Assembly: GCF_000820305.1 (NCBI RefSeq)
Contig: NZ_CDBH01000069.1
Coordinates: 1 to 64,000, forward strand
Direction of reading: 5' to 3'
DNA from: Aeromonas dhakensis
Lineage (GTDB): Bacteria; Pseudomonadota; Gammaproteobacteria; Enterobacterales; Aeromonadaceae
Length of the DNA stretch: 64,000 nt
In this document: positions 53,457 through 62,147 of the stretch, one piece after another
Numbering within the stretch: the stretch's first letter is position 1
How the letters are laid out: each line of letters begins with the position of its first letter
Made by a program: the position numbers and the translations under genes
Notes under the pieces: model-generated
What the model was told of the DNA's origin: nothing
The model's input: the letters and a program-made list of their open reading frames with translations, nothing else
Databases searched by the model: none

Positions 53457-53999
53457 ATGAAAATAGCCATTCTTTCCGACCTGCACGGCAGCCTGAGCGC
53501 GCTGGAGCAGGTACTCGACCAGCTCGCTCCCTGGCAGCCGGATCACTATCTGCTGCTCGGCGATCTGCTCAATCACGGCCCACGCAATCCGGTACCGCCT
53601 GGCTATGCTCCCGCGGCCGTGGCCGAGCGGCTCAACGGGCTGGCCTCCCGCATCATGGCGGTGCGTGGCAACTGTGATTCGGAAGTGGATCAGATGCTGC
53701 TGGATTTTCCCATCACCGCCCCTTACAACCAGCTACTGGTGGATGGCCGGCGCTGGTTCGTCAGTCATGGCCATCTCTATCAGCCTGCTGCGGTGCCGCT
53801 GCCCGCCGGCAGCCTGTTCATCAGCGGCCACACCCATCTGCCCGTGCTGCAGCGGGAAGGGGAGCTGGTGTTGATGAACCCGGGATCCATCTGTTTTCCA
53901 CGCGGCAACCTGGCGGCAAGTTATGGCCGCTACGAGGATGGAGTGCTTGGCATTCACGCCTGTGCGGACAGCGAAGTGCTGTTACAGCTGGCGCTGTAA
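53457..53999 (+). CDS. yfcE: YfcE-family metallophosphodiesterase
   Basis: Calcineurin-like phosphodiesterase, 180 residues. Metal-binding motifs in order: SDLHGS (residues 8-13), LLLGDLLNHGP, GNCDSE, VSHGHLY and SGHTHLPV. E. coli YfcE hydrolyses artificial phosphodiesters; the natural substrate is not known. The gene begins 10 bases after the oligopeptide-binding gene with AAGGAG upstream, so the two are probably co-transcribed. Confidence 0.92.
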   Translation: MKIAILSDLHGSLSALEQVLDQLAPWQPDHYLLLGDLLNHGPRNPVPPGYAPAAVAERLNGLASRIMAVRGNCDSEVDQMLLDFPITAPYNQLLVDGRRWFVSHGHLYQPAAVPLPAGSLFISGHTHLPVLQREGELVLMNPGSICFPRGNLAASYGRYEDGVLGIHACADSEVLLQLAL

Positions 54000-54056
54000 A
54001 AAAGAGAAGGGAGGATGGTTGTGCTGCGGGGCAGCCTGCTGTCGTAACGGGGGAGG

Positions 54057-54473
54057 TCAGGCCTTGATGCCGATGGAGCGGGTACCGGAGCGGGTATTGC
54101 CCTTGGCGTCATAGGTCAGGGAGTTGCGATCCCTCAGCTTGCTCAGGTAGCTGGCCAGCCGGCGGTTGGAGACGATGCTGAGTTCGAGCAGGCGCCCGTT
54201 CAGATCGTTCTGTTCCTGGCAGGCATCTAGTTTCTCGCGCAGTACGCGCATCTGCTCGGGATAGGCATTCAGTTGCTGTTTCAGGTCGGGCAGCAGGGCC
54301 ATGGCCTTGTCCAGCTCTTCAATATCGGCAAGCAGCTTCTGCTTGCGCTCTGCCAGCTCGGGCAGCGCCAGTGCCTGGTGCTGCTTGAGCAGGTTGAACT
54401 CCTCCTCCAGCAAGCCCTGCATCTGGGAGAGGTAGTCGTCTTGGGTGTGCAGCAGCGAAGGTAAATCCATCAT
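54057..54473 (-). CDS. flgN: Flagellar export chaperone FlgN
   Basis: Cytosolic chaperone for the hook-filament junction proteins FlgK and FlgL, 138 residues, nearly all alpha-helical with Leu/Glu-rich amphipathic stretches (DDYLSQMQGLLEEEFNLLKQ). C-terminal tail with KGNTRSGTRSIG is typical of FlgN in polar-flagellate gammaproteobacteria. Last gene of the flgA-flgM-flgN unit; its start overlaps the flgM stop by 4 bases. Confidence 0.9.
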   Translation of the reverse strand: MMDLPSLLHTQDDYLSQMQGLLEEEFNLLKQHQALALPELAERKQKLLADIEELDKAMALLPDLKQQLNAYPEQMRVLREKLDACQEQNDLNGRLLELSIVSNRRLASYLSKLRDRNSLTYDAKGNTRSGTRSIGIKA

Positions 54474-54790
54474 CCCAGCAACTTGTCGAGGTTGGATTCA
54501 AAACTGAACATCTTCTTGGCCACAGCTTCGCTGTCGACCCGATATTCACCATTGGCCACGGCTTTCTTCAGGCTCTCGACCCGGCTTTCATTGCCGGTGG
54601 AGGATGAGTTGAGGTTCTTCTGCATTTGTTGCAATTGCTGCGCCTCGCTGGTCAGAGAGACGGAGTCGGTCTTGACGGCCGCCGCACGGTTGTCGGAGGA
54701 CGAGGTCGCTGGTTTGGTGCTGGCACCCTGGCTGCTACCGGTATTTTGCAACCGATTGTTCGCCAAGTTGTTGATATTGTTAATAGCCAT
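54470..54790 (-). CDS. flgM: Anti-sigma-28 factor FlgM
   Basis: Inhibitor of FliA until it is exported through the completed hook. 106 residues: N-terminal Asn-rich export region MAINNINNLANNRLQNTGSS and a C-terminal sigma-binding half (RVESLKKAVANGEYRVDSEA, then VAKKMFSFESNLDKL). It is preceded by a sigma-28 promoter (54830-54856), so it can be feedback-expressed as well as read through from flgA, whose stop is 90 bases upstream. Confidence 0.92.
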   Translation of the reverse strand: MAINNINNLANNRLQNTGSSQGASTKPATSSSDNRAAAVKTDSVSLTSEAQQLQQMQKNLNSSSTGNESRVESLKKAVANGEYRVDSEAVAKKMFSFESNLDKLLG

Positions 54791-54829
54791 AGTGTTTACC
54801 TTCGCCTGCTTTGCTGTTCGCTTACCTGT

Positions 54830-54856
54830 TTATCGGTGGCTGCCGTCATAACTTTA
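54830..54856 (-). promoter_or_regulatory. Sigma-28 (FliA) promoter of flgMN
   Basis: On the minus strand, -35 TAAAGTTA (54856-54849), 11-base spacer and -10 ACCGATAA (54837-54830). Against the consensus TAAAGTTT-N11-GCCGATAA each half differs at one position with exact spacing. It lies 40 bases upstream of the flgM start. Confidence 0.85.
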
Positions 54857-54879
54857 GAAAAAAAGTGATCCGAAAATAC

Positions 54880-55563
54880 TCAGAAGGTGACCACCACGGA
54901 GCCAACTGCGTTGACTTTTCCCTGCACCGTTTTGCCTGACCGGATATTGACGAGCCTGATCATGTCTCCGAAGCTGCCATCTTGCAAGGCTCGGGCCATG
55001 GTTTTGATTTGCATGCTGCTATTTTCTGCGCTGAGGGTCACCTGGTCACCCTTGCAGACGACGCAGACTTGGCTGAGCCGGATGGGCTGGCCCGGCTTGA
55101 GTTCCCGTTTGCTGCGAACGCCGATGAGGGCCGTGGTATCGCTGAGATAGTCGCCGCGGATCAGGGTCTGATCCTGGTAAGCCTGCGTCAGCACGCTCTC
55201 GCTGAGGATGTCGCCCTTGGCCACCGGCGTGGAGACGGTCACATACGGCTTCTGTATGCTGATCCGCACCGGCAGGTAGAGATCCCAAGGTTTCTCCTCC
55301 TCACATTTGAGGTAGACGGTGGTATTGCGGCGGATCTCCATCTTGGCGGGCAGGGTGATGGACAGATGCTCTTCGCAGCGGCTCAGGGGAAGACGTTCAT
55401 CGATGGAAGCGGCCTGCACCTGTGCCTGGGCGTCGAGGGGGACATCGAGCTGGCCGAGCACAAATTCCTGCGCCTTTTCTTGCAAGTAACTGGTCACCTC
55501 GGATGCCGTGGCGTGAGAAATGCCGCAAAACAGCAGTAAGGTGAGGAAAAGTCTACTAATCAT
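54880..55563 (-). CDS. flgA: Flagellar P-ring chaperone FlgA
   Basis: Periplasmic chaperone for P-ring assembly by FlgI, 227 residues. Signal peptide MISRLFLTLLLFCGISHATA, then a beta-clip/SAF-type C-terminal domain (VSTPVAKGDILSESVLTQAY, RSKRELKPGQPIRLSQV, DMIRLVNIRSGKTVQGKV). The reading frame is open for 222 more codons upstream opposite cheV, but homology begins only at the signal peptide, so the start is 55563. Divergent from cheV. Confidence 0.92.
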   Translation of the reverse strand: MISRLFLTLLLFCGISHATASEVTSYLQEKAQEFVLGQLDVPLDAQAQVQAASIDERLPLSRCEEHLSITLPAKMEIRRNTTVYLKCEEEKPWDLYLPVRISIQKPYVTVSTPVAKGDILSESVLTQAYQDQTLIRGDYLSDTTALIGVRSKRELKPGQPIRLSQVCVVCKGDQVTLSAENSSMQIKTMARALQDGSFGDMIRLVNIRSGKTVQGKVNAVGSVVVTF

Positions 55564-55583
55564 TTTCGCTCGCAGGCCGATAA
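55557..55583 (+). promoter_or_regulatory. Candidate sigma-28 promoter for cheV
   Basis: A full -10 GCCGATAA (55576-55583) is preceded at 11 bases by TAATCATT, a 5/8 match to the -35. It reads toward cheV and overlaps the flgA start. Confidence 0.45.
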
Positions 55584-55707
55584 GTTGTTCACGTATATCA
55601 CCATATTTAACTATGCTTGCTTCAGAATTCGTTCGTAGTGACATCGACAGTCTGACGCAAGCCAACACGCATGCATGATTAATGCCAAGCGTTTTTAGGG
55701 AGTGTTT

Positions 55708-56619
55708 ATGGCCAGTATCCTGGACTCGGTCAACCAACGTACCCAGCTGGTGGGGCAAAACCGGCTGGAATTGTTGTTGTTTCGTCTCAACGGACGTCAA
55801 AGATTTGGCATCAACGTATTCAAGGTTCGTGAAGTGTTGCAGTGTCCTCCCTTGACCGTCATGCCCAAGCTCAACTCCTGCATTCGCGGGGTGGCCCACA
55901 TTCGTGGCCAGACGATCTCCGTCATAGATCTGAGCATGGCGATGGGCAAGCGTCCTATCGAGGATCTGACCAAGTGTTTCATCATCATTTCTGAATACAA
56001 CCGCTCCATTCAGGGCTTTCTGGTGCACTCGGTCGAGCGCATCATCAACATGAACTGGGAATCCATCCTGCCACCGCCGAAAGGGGCTGGGCGCATCAAC
56101 TACATGACGGCCGTCACCGAGGTGGATGGGGAGCTGGTCGAGATCCTGGACGTGGAGCGCATCCTCAACGAGATTTCGCCGGTGTCGACCGAAGTGAGCC
56201 AGGAGCTGGTGGAGGCCAGCGTAGAACACCCGACCCTGGGCCGACCGGTGCTGGTGGCCGATGACTCTTCTGTGGCCCGCAAGCAGGTGCAGCGCGCCCT
56301 CGAAGCCATCGGGGTACAGTGCGTGCTGGCCAAGGATGGACGCGAAGCGCTCAACATGTTGCTGGAGATGTCCAAAAACGGTCCCATCAAGGATCAGATC
56401 GCCCTGGTGATCTCGGACATCGAGATGCCGGAGATGGATGGATATACTTTCACGGCAGAGATCCGCAACAATCCCAATCTCAAGGACTTACATGTTATTC
56501 TGCACACATCCCTCAGTGGGGTGTTCAATCAGGCCATGGTGCAGAAAGTTGGTGCGAACAATTTCATTGCCAAATTCCAGCCGGATGAATTGGCCAAGGC
56601 CGTACAAGGCGCACTCTAA
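55708..56619 (+). CDS. cheV: Chemotaxis coupling/receiver protein CheV
   Basis: CheW-receiver fusion, 303 residues. CheW-like domain at residues about 20-155 (LLLFRLNGRQRFGINVFKVR), receiver domain about 175-303 with phospho-acceptor Asp237 in VISDIEMPEMDGY and acidic pair DDSS at its start. It couples receptors to CheA and is thought to act in adaptation. Start ATG 55708 follows AGGGAG. Together with cheR it is set in the flagellar block away from the usual che cluster, as in Vibrio and Aeromonas. Confidence 0.94.
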   Translation: MASILDSVNQRTQLVGQNRLELLLFRLNGRQRFGINVFKVREVLQCPPLTVMPKLNSCIRGVAHIRGQTISVIDLSMAMGKRPIEDLTKCFIIISEYNRSIQGFLVHSVERIINMNWESILPPPKGAGRINYMTAVTEVDGELVEILDVERILNEISPVSTEVSQELVEASVEHPTLGRPVLVADDSSVARKQVQRALEAIGVQCVLAKDGREALNMLLEMSKNGPIKDQIALVISDIEMPEMDGYTFTAEIRNNPNLKDLHVILHTSLSGVFNQAMVQKVGANNFIAKFQPDELAKAVQGAL

Positions 56620-56637
56620 TCAAGAAGAACAAACTGC

Positions 56638-57462
56638 ATGAAGACACTTTCGGACGACTTATACAAACAATTCAGCAATTTTCTGGCGGTACAGAGCGGA
56701 ATCGTGCTGGGTGACAACAAACAGTATCTGGTCAAGAGTCGGCTTTCACCCTTGATGACTCAGTTTGGTATTGAGAGTCTGTCTGATCTGGTTACTCGAG
56801 CGATGAGTGTGCGTGAGCGTGACCTGAAAATGGCAGTGGTTGATGCCATGACCACCAACGAGACCCTTTGGTTTCGCGATACCTATCCCTTCCAGCTGCT
56901 GACCGACAAGATCTTTCCCGAACTGGGCAAGAGCGGTCGGCCCATCAAGATCTGGTCTGCGGCCTCTTCCTCCGGACAGGAGCCCTATTCCATCGCCATG
57001 ACGGCACTGGAACAGCAGATGAAGAAGCCCGGTACCTTGTCAGGTGGCGTCCAGATCGTGGGGACGGACATCTCGACCACCATGCTCAATCAGTGCAAGG
57101 AGGGGGTATACGACAGCCTGGCACTGGCCCGAGGGTTGTCGCCCGAGCGCAAGAAGCTGTTCTTCGAACCCCATGGTGACAACAAGATGCGGGTGGTGGA
57201 GCGTGTCAGAAAATTGACCACCTTCCGGCCCTTGAATCTGCTGGAGAGCTACAGCCTGCTTGGCAAGTTTGACATCATCTTCTGTCGCAACGTACTCATC
57301 TACTTTGCCCCGGAAGTGAAGTCCAAGATCCTCAACCAGTTTGCAGCCAGCCTCAATCCTGGCGGCTACCTGATGTTGGGGGCTTCCGAGTCGCTGGCCG
57401 GTTTGACCGACAGGTTCGAGATGATCCGCTGCAACCCCGGCATCGTCTACAAGGTTAAATGA
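56638..57462 (+). CDS. cheR: Chemotaxis protein methyltransferase CheR
   Basis: SAM-dependent methylation of chemoreceptor glutamates. 274 residues: an all-helical N-terminal domain (about 1-75) and a catalytic domain with the SAM motif IKIWSAASSSGQEPYSIAM, GTDISTTMLNQCKEGVY and FCRNVLIYF. No C-terminal pentapeptide-binding extension is obvious. It is 18 bases downstream of cheV and likely co-transcribed. The flgB sigma-54 promoter begins 20 bases after its stop. Confidence 0.94.
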   Translation: MKTLSDDLYKQFSNFLAVQSGIVLGDNKQYLVKSRLSPLMTQFGIESLSDLVTRAMSVRERDLKMAVVDAMTTNETLWFRDTYPFQLLTDKIFPELGKSGRPIKIWSAASSSGQEPYSIAMTALEQQMKKPGTLSGGVQIVGTDISTTMLNQCKEGVYDSLALARGLSPERKKLFFEPHGDNKMRVVERVRKLTTFRPLNLLESYSLLGKFDIIFCRNVLIYFAPEVKSKILNQFAASLNPGGYLMLGASESLAGLTDRFEMIRCNPGIVYKVK

Positions 57463-57481
57463 TCCCCGCTTAAATCCCTCT

Positions 57482-57498
57482 TTGGCACACCTCTTGCT
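57482..57498 (+). promoter_or_regulatory. Sigma-54 promoter of the flgB operon
   Basis: TTGGCAC-A-CCTC-TTGCT is a full match to the sigma-54 consensus TTGGCAC-R-N4-TTGCW. It lies 28 bases upstream of the flgB start. In polar-flagellate relatives this class is activated by FlrC. Confidence 0.92.
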
Positions 57499-57525
57499 AA
57501 TAATTTCTCAAGCAGGAGGTGTGCT

Positions 57526-57924
57526 ATGGCAATTTCATTCGACAAGGCATTTGGTATCCATCAATACACGCTGAGCGTTCGCTCCAAGCGTGCCGAGGTG
57601 TTGTCCAGCAACATTGCCAACGCGGATACCCCTGGCTTCAAGGCCAGAGACATCAACTTCTCGCAAGCATTGGAAGAGGCCCAGCAACATCAGGGCTTCG
57701 GCCTTGCCACGACCAGCGAGAAGCACTTTGCCCTGCAGATGGATGCGCCCGGCGTGACGCAGTACCGCAATCCCCTGCAGCCGGATACCGGTGATGGCAA
57801 CACGGTGGACGTGCAGCAGGAGCGCAGCGAGTTCTTGCGCAACAGCCTTGAATACCAGACCTCCCTTGAATTTATGAACAGCAAGATCAGTGGCCTGCTG
57901 AAGGCCTTGAAAGGAGAACAGTGA
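57526..57924 (+). CDS. flgB: Flagellar basal-body rod protein FlgB
   Basis: Proximal rod subunit in the periplasm, 132 residues. The N-terminal rod signature is [20 protein letters not shown] and the C-terminal helix is rich in Leu/Asn ([20 protein letters not shown]). A strong AGGAGGT precedes ATG 57526. First gene of the sigma-54-driven flgBCDE unit. It overlaps flgC by one base. Confidence 0.95.
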   Translation: MAISFDKAFGIHQYTLSVRSKRAEVLSSNIANADTPGFKARDINFSQALEEAQQHQGFGLATTSEKHFALQMDAPGVTQYRNPLQPDTGDGNTVDVQQERSEFLRNSLEYQTSLEFMNSKISGLLKALKGEQ

Positions 57925-58343
57925 TGAGTTTGTTCAAGGTCTTTGACATTGCAGGCTCGGCCATGAGTGCACAGTCTGTTCGACTCAACACGGTAGCCAG
58001 CAACATGGCCAACGCCGACAGCGTGAGTTCCAGCGTGGAAAAAACTTACCATGCCAGGCGGCCAATCTTTGCCGCCCAGCTGGATCAGGCCATGTCGGAC
58101 AAACAGGCGTCGGCCGGGGTTGAAGTGAAGGGCATTGTCGAGAGCGATGCCCCTCTGCTCAAGGAGTACAACCCCAACCACCCCATGGCAGACAAGGATG
58201 GCTTCATCTTCAAGCCAAACGTCAACATGGTGGAAGAGATGGCGGACATGATCAACGCCTCGCGCAGCTATCAAACCAACGTGCAGGTGGCCGATTCTGC
58301 CAAGAAGATGCTGCAGCAGACGCTCAACCTCGGCAAGTCCTGA
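57924..58343 (+). CDS. flgC: Flagellar basal-body rod protein FlgC
   Basis: Proximal rod subunit, 139 residues. Rod signature SVRLNTVASNMANADSVSSS and C-terminal NVNMVEEMADMINASRSYQT; both terminal helices form the coiled-coil rod core. Start: GTG 57921 and ATG 57924 are adjacent in frame; the ATG overlapping the flgB stop gives the usual MSLFKVFDI. Confidence 0.95.
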   Translation: MSLFKVFDIAGSAMSAQSVRLNTVASNMANADSVSSSVEKTYHARRPIFAAQLDQAMSDKQASAGVEVKGIVESDAPLLKEYNPNHPMADKDGFIFKPNVNMVEEMADMINASRSYQTNVQVADSAKKMLQQTLNLGKS

Positions 58344-58358
58344 CAGGGGGACGCATAA

Positions 58359-59087
58359 ATGGCAGATACAACCAGTGGTGTGAACGGTATTGGCTATACC
58401 TCCACCCAGACCACGGGCACGACCACCACTCCGAAGAAGGAGCTGGATCAGGAGTCGTTCCTGAAGCTGCTGACCATGCAGCTCTCCTATCAGGATCCGT
58501 TCAAACCGGTGGACAACGCCCAGATGCTTTCCCAGATGACGTCCATGTCGACGTCCCAGGGGATCAGCAGCCTGTCGAACCAGATTGGCAGCCTCAATAC
58601 CTTGATGACCTCCAGCCAGGCGCTGCAGGCATCGGCACTGGTGGGGCAAAACGTCTTGCTGCAGAGCAACGTCGGCTACCTGGAAAAAGATGGTTCTTTG
58701 CCGGGTGTGGTCGCAGTGGGCACAGAAAACAAGTATTCGAACGTCAAGATCACCATCGAAGACGAGAGCGGACAGGTCATCAAGGAGTTTCCGCTGGAAG
58801 GTGACCAGAAGGGCAACGTCGAGATTGTATGGGATGGCAAGGACAAGGACGGAAACCCGGCCAAAGAGGGCAAATACACCCTCAAGGCAAACGGTACCGT
58901 GGACGGTAAGTCGGAGAGTGTGCCGATCTTTGCCTACGGCAAGGTCGACAGCGTGATCCTGGGTTCGGCAAGCAATCCGACCCAGCTCAATTTGAAAGGC
59001 CTCGGTACAACAAGCTTGAACAGTATCTTGCAGATTGCAGGTACGGTGAAAACACCATCAACCACCACGCCAACAGCATCGATCTAA
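58359..59087 (+). CDS. flgD: Flagellar hook cap/assembly protein FlgD
   Basis: Hook-capping protein needed for hook polymerisation, 242 residues. The N-terminal export/hook-cap motif is LDQESFLKLLTMQLSYQDPF, followed by a FlgD Ig-like/Tudor region with GDQKGNVEIVWDGKDKDGNP and AKEGKYTLKA. A Thr/Pro-rich C-terminus is common. Starts 15 bases after flgC. Confidence 0.95.
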   Translation: MADTTSGVNGIGYTSTQTTGTTTTPKKELDQESFLKLLTMQLSYQDPFKPVDNAQMLSQMTSMSTSQGISSLSNQIGSLNTLMTSSQALQASALVGQNVLLQSNVGYLEKDGSLPGVVAVGTENKYSNVKITIEDESGQVIKEFPLEGDQKGNVEIVWDGKDKDGNPAKEGKYTLKANGTVDGKSESVPIFAYGKVDSVILGSASNPTQLNLKGLGTTSLNSILQIAGTVKTPSTTTPTASI

Positions 59088-59097
59088 GGAGCTGGAT

Positions 59098-60432
59098 ATG
59101 TCATTTAACAATGCCTTGAGCGGTGTCAACGCGGCACAAAAAGATCTGAACGTTACCGCCAACAACATTGCCAACGTCAATACCACGGGCTTTAAAGAGT
59201 CTCGTGCCGAGTTTGCGGACGTCTACGCCAACTCCATCTTCGTCAATGCCAAGACCCAGGTCGGCAACGGTGTGGCAACGGGAGCGGTGGCGCAGCAGTT
59301 CCATCAGGGGGCGCTGCAATTCACCAACAACGCCCTTGATTTGTCCATCCAGGGCAACGGCTTCTTCGTGACGTCGGACGGTCTGACCAACCTGGACCGT
59401 ACCTTTACCCGGGCTGGTGCCTTCAAGCTGAATGAAAACAGCTATATGGTCAACAATCAGGGCAACTATCTGCAAGGTTATGAAATCAACACGGATGGGA
59501 CACCGAAGGCGGTCAGCATCAACGCCACCAAGCCGATTCAAATTCCGGATCGGGCGGGCGAGCCCAAAATGACCGAGCTGGTGGAAGCCAGTTTCAACCT
59601 GAGTATCGAGTCGAAAACCAAACCGACGTCACCCGCCGCGTTTGATCACACCAACTCCGCCACCTTTGCACACTCAACTTCCGTGACGATTTATGATTCG
59701 CTGGGTGCCCCCCACGTGATCACCAAGTATTTTGTCCGCCACGAGGATCCGGCTGCCCCGGGAACACCGCTGACCCCGGGTACCTGGAGCATGTACATGT
59801 ATGAGGGGGACAAGCCCATCGACATCGCTGGTGGTTCACCCAGCCCGGCCGCAGGTGTCCCCACCGGCGTCCAGATGACGTTTACCTCCGGTGGCAAACT
59901 GGATACAGCGCTGACCGTTCCGGCAGATCCGATCAAAACCGTTACGCTTGGTACTGCGGCCGGGATTATCACCAACGGTGCCGACCCCACCCAGACACTG
60001 GAGATCCGTCTCGGTGACGTGACGCAATACAGCTCGCCTTTCAACGTCACCAAGCTGACCCAGGATGGCGCCACTGTCGGTAATCTGACCAAGGTGGAGA
60101 TCACGCCGGACGGCATTGTGTCGGCGACCTACAGCAATGCGACCACGTTGAAGGTTGCCATGGTGGCACTTGCCAAGTTCGCCAACTCGCAAGGATTGAC
60201 CCAGGTCGGCGATACCTCCTGGCGCCAGTCTCTGCTCTCAGGTGATGCGCTGCCGGGCACCCCCAATTCGGGTACCCTGGGCAGCATCAAGTCCTCTGCG
60301 CTGGAGCAGTCCAACGTGGATTTGACCTCCCAGCTGGTCAACCTCATCACGGCGCAGCGCAACTTCCAGGCCAACTCCCGTTCGCTGGAAGTGAACAGCT
60401 CCCTGCAGCAGACCATACTGCAGATCCGTTAA
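59098..60432 (+). CDS. flgE: Flagellar hook protein FlgE
   Basis: Structural subunit of the hook, 444 residues. N-terminal NNALSGVNAAQKDLNVTANN and IANVNTTGFKESRAEFAD, FlgE D2 domain in the middle, and C-terminal SNVDLTSQLVNLITAQRNFQ, LQQTILQIR. 10 bases after flgD with GGAG ribosome-binding site. A strong terminator follows, so the next genes have their own promoter. Confidence 0.96.
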   Translation: MSFNNALSGVNAAQKDLNVTANNIANVNTTGFKESRAEFADVYANSIFVNAKTQVGNGVATGAVAQQFHQGALQFTNNALDLSIQGNGFFVTSDGLTNLDRTFTRAGAFKLNENSYMVNNQGNYLQGYEINTDGTPKAVSINATKPIQIPDRAGEPKMTELVEASFNLSIESKTKPTSPAAFDHTNSATFAHSTSVTIYDSLGAPHVITKYFVRHEDPAAPGTPLTPGTWSMYMYEGDKPIDIAGGSPSPAAGVPTGVQMTFTSGGKLDTALTVPADPIKTVTLGTAAGIITNGADPTQTLEIRLGDVTQYSSPFNVTKLTQDGATVGNLTKVEITPDGIVSATYSNATTLKVAMVALAKFANSQGLTQVGDTSWRQSLLSGDALPGTPNSGTLGSIKSSALEQSNVDLTSQLVNLITAQRNFQANSRSLEVNSSLQQTILQIR

Positions 60433-60451
60433 GTCTGGTTGCATGCACGAC

Positions 60452-60479
60452 AAGGGGCGCTTCGGCGCCCCTTTTTATT
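60452..60479 (+). terminator. Rho-independent terminator after flgE
   Basis: Stem AGGGGCGC / GCGCCCCT with a TTCG tetraloop, followed by TTTTATT. It splits flgBCDE from flgFGHIJ. Confidence 0.9.
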
Positions 60480-60528
60480 GCCTGTTGTTGGGGGTGATTG
60501 CGGCGGTAACTGACAAGCTTGATGGGGA

Positions 60529-60545
60529 TTGGCATTCAAATTGCA
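60529..60545 (+). promoter_or_regulatory. Sigma-54 promoter of the flgF operon
   Basis: TTGGCAT-T-CAAA-TTGCA matches the consensus except for the last base of the -24 box and the following purine. It lies 39 bases upstream of the flgF start and after the flgE terminator. Confidence 0.85.
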
Positions 60546-60583
60546 GTTCCTCTGTCAGAGTCATCAGTTTGACGGAGGATCCC

Positions 60584-61330
60584 ATGGATCACCTGCTATA
60601 CATCGCCATGTCCGGGGCCAAGGAGAGCATGAACAGCCTGGCTGTTCGAAGCAACAACCTGGCCAACGCCAACACCACCGGCTTCAAGTCTGACTTCGAG
60701 CAGGCGCGCAGCATGCAGGCGTTTGGCGAAGGGCTGCCCACCCGGGTGTTCGCCATGGCGGAGCGGCCGGGGCAGAACCTGCAGCACGGCATGCTGATGA
60801 CCACGGGTCGGGATCTTGACGTTGCCGTCGACGGCCCGGGCTGGATTGCGGTGCAGGATCCCAAGGGCGGTGAAGCCTATACCCGCATGGGTAACCTGCA
60901 GCTCAGTGCCACCGGCAATCTGCAGACTTCCACCGGCCTGAACGTGGTGGACGACGGCGGTCAGCCCATCGTGCTGCCGCTGCCGATGGAGAAGATCGAA
61001 ATCAACCGGGACGGCACCATCAGCGGCCGGCCGGAGGGGGCCGCCCCCAACCTGCCGGAGGAGTACCAGCGTATCAAGCTGGTCAACCCGGCGGCCGATG
61101 CGGTGGAGAAGGGGCAGGATGGCCTGTTCCGTCGCAAGGATGGCCAGAATGAAGCTGCGTCGGCCAATGTGGGCCTCATCGCCGGCTCCCTCGAGGGGAG
61201 CAACGTCAACGTGGTCGATGAAATGACCAACCTTATTCGCTTGCAACGTCAGTTCGAAACCCAGGTCAAAATCATGAAGACCGCGGAAGAGAATGACGAG
61301 GCCCAAACCCAGCTGCTGCGTATCAGCTAA
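60584..61330 (+). CDS. flgF: Flagellar basal-body rod protein FlgF
   Basis: Rod subunit, 248 residues. N-terminal LLYIAMSGAKESMNSLAVRS and NNLANANTTGFKSDFEQARS; C-terminal SNVNVVDEMTNLIRLQRQFE, typical of flagellar rod/hook proteins. The frame is open 47 codons further upstream across the sigma-54 promoter; ATG 60584 after GGAGGA is the true start. First gene of the second basal-body operon. Confidence 0.95.
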   Translation: MDHLLYIAMSGAKESMNSLAVRSNNLANANTTGFKSDFEQARSMQAFGEGLPTRVFAMAERPGQNLQHGMLMTTGRDLDVAVDGPGWIAVQDPKGGEAYTRMGNLQLSATGNLQTSTGLNVVDDGGQPIVLPLPMEKIEINRDGTISGRPEGAAPNLPEEYQRIKLVNPAADAVEKGQDGLFRRKDGQNEAASANVGLIAGSLEGSNVNVVDEMTNLIRLQRQFETQVKIMKTAEENDEAQTQLLRIS

Positions 61331-61344
61331 CCAAGGAGTTTTAC

Positions 61345-62133
61345 ATGAACCCTGCACTCTGGATCAGCAAGACCGGGTTGGATGCACAGCAGACCAATAT
61401 CTCGGTTACCTCGAACAACCTGGCGAACGCCAGCACCGTGGGTTACAAAAAATCCCGGGCCATCTTCGAGGATCTGCTCTATCAAAACATCAATCAGCCG
61501 GGCGGTCGTTCGTCGGCCGACACCGAGCTCCCCTCCGGCCTGATGCTGGGGGCGGGTGCCAAGGTGGTGGCCACTCAGAAGAACCACAGCCAGGGCAACG
61601 TGCAGACCACCGACAACTCGCTGGATCTGATGATAAGCGGCCGCGGCTACTTCGAGATCCAGTTGCCGGACGGCAGCGCCGCCTATACCCGCAACGGCCA
61701 GTTCACCCTCAACGATGAAGGGACCATAGTCACGCCGGGCAACGGCTATCCGCTGCAGCCGGAGATCCAGATCCCCGAAAACGCCCAGAGCGTCACCATT
61801 GGGGAAGATGGGCAGGTCTCGGTACAGCTCAAGGGGGATGGCGCCTCCCAGGTCATCGGCCAGATCAATACCAGCGACTTCGTCAATGCCTCCGGCTTGC
61901 AGCCGATGGGGGAGAACATGTTCGTCGAGACCCAGTCCAGCGGTGCCCCGATTCAGGGGGTGGCCGGCACGGACGGGCTTGGGGTGATCAAGCAGGGGAT
62001 GCTGGAGACCTCCAACGTCAACGTGACCGAAGAGCTGGTCAACCTGATCCAGGCCCAGCGGGTGTACGAGATGAACTCCAAGGTTCTCTCGGCGGTGGAC
62101 GGCATGATGTCCTTCCTGATCCAGCGCACATAA
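61345..62133 (+). CDS. flgG: Flagellar distal rod protein FlgG
   Basis: Distal rod subunit, 262 residues, the usual length. N-terminal ALWISKTGLDAQQTNISVTS and SNNLANASTVGYKKSRAIFE; a FlgG-specific GYPLQPEIQIPENAQSVTIG; C-terminal SNVNVTEELVNLIQAQRVYE and VLSAVDGMM. 14 bases after flgF. Confidence 0.96.
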   Translation: MNPALWISKTGLDAQQTNISVTSNNLANASTVGYKKSRAIFEDLLYQNINQPGGRSSADTELPSGLMLGAGAKVVATQKNHSQGNVQTTDNSLDLMISGRGYFEIQLPDGSAAYTRNGQFTLNDEGTIVTPGNGYPLQPEIQIPENAQSVTIGEDGQVSVQLKGDGASQVIGQINTSDFVNASGLQPMGENMFVETQSSGAPIQGVAGTDGLGVIKQGMLETSNVNVTEELVNLIQAQRVYEMNSKVLSAVDGMMSFLIQRT

Positions 62134-62147
62134 GTAGGAGGCGCACC

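Noticed and set aside
55564..56229. Upstream extension of the flgA frame opposite cheV
   Set aside because: The signal peptide of FlgA starts at 55563 and the extension is antisense to cheV.
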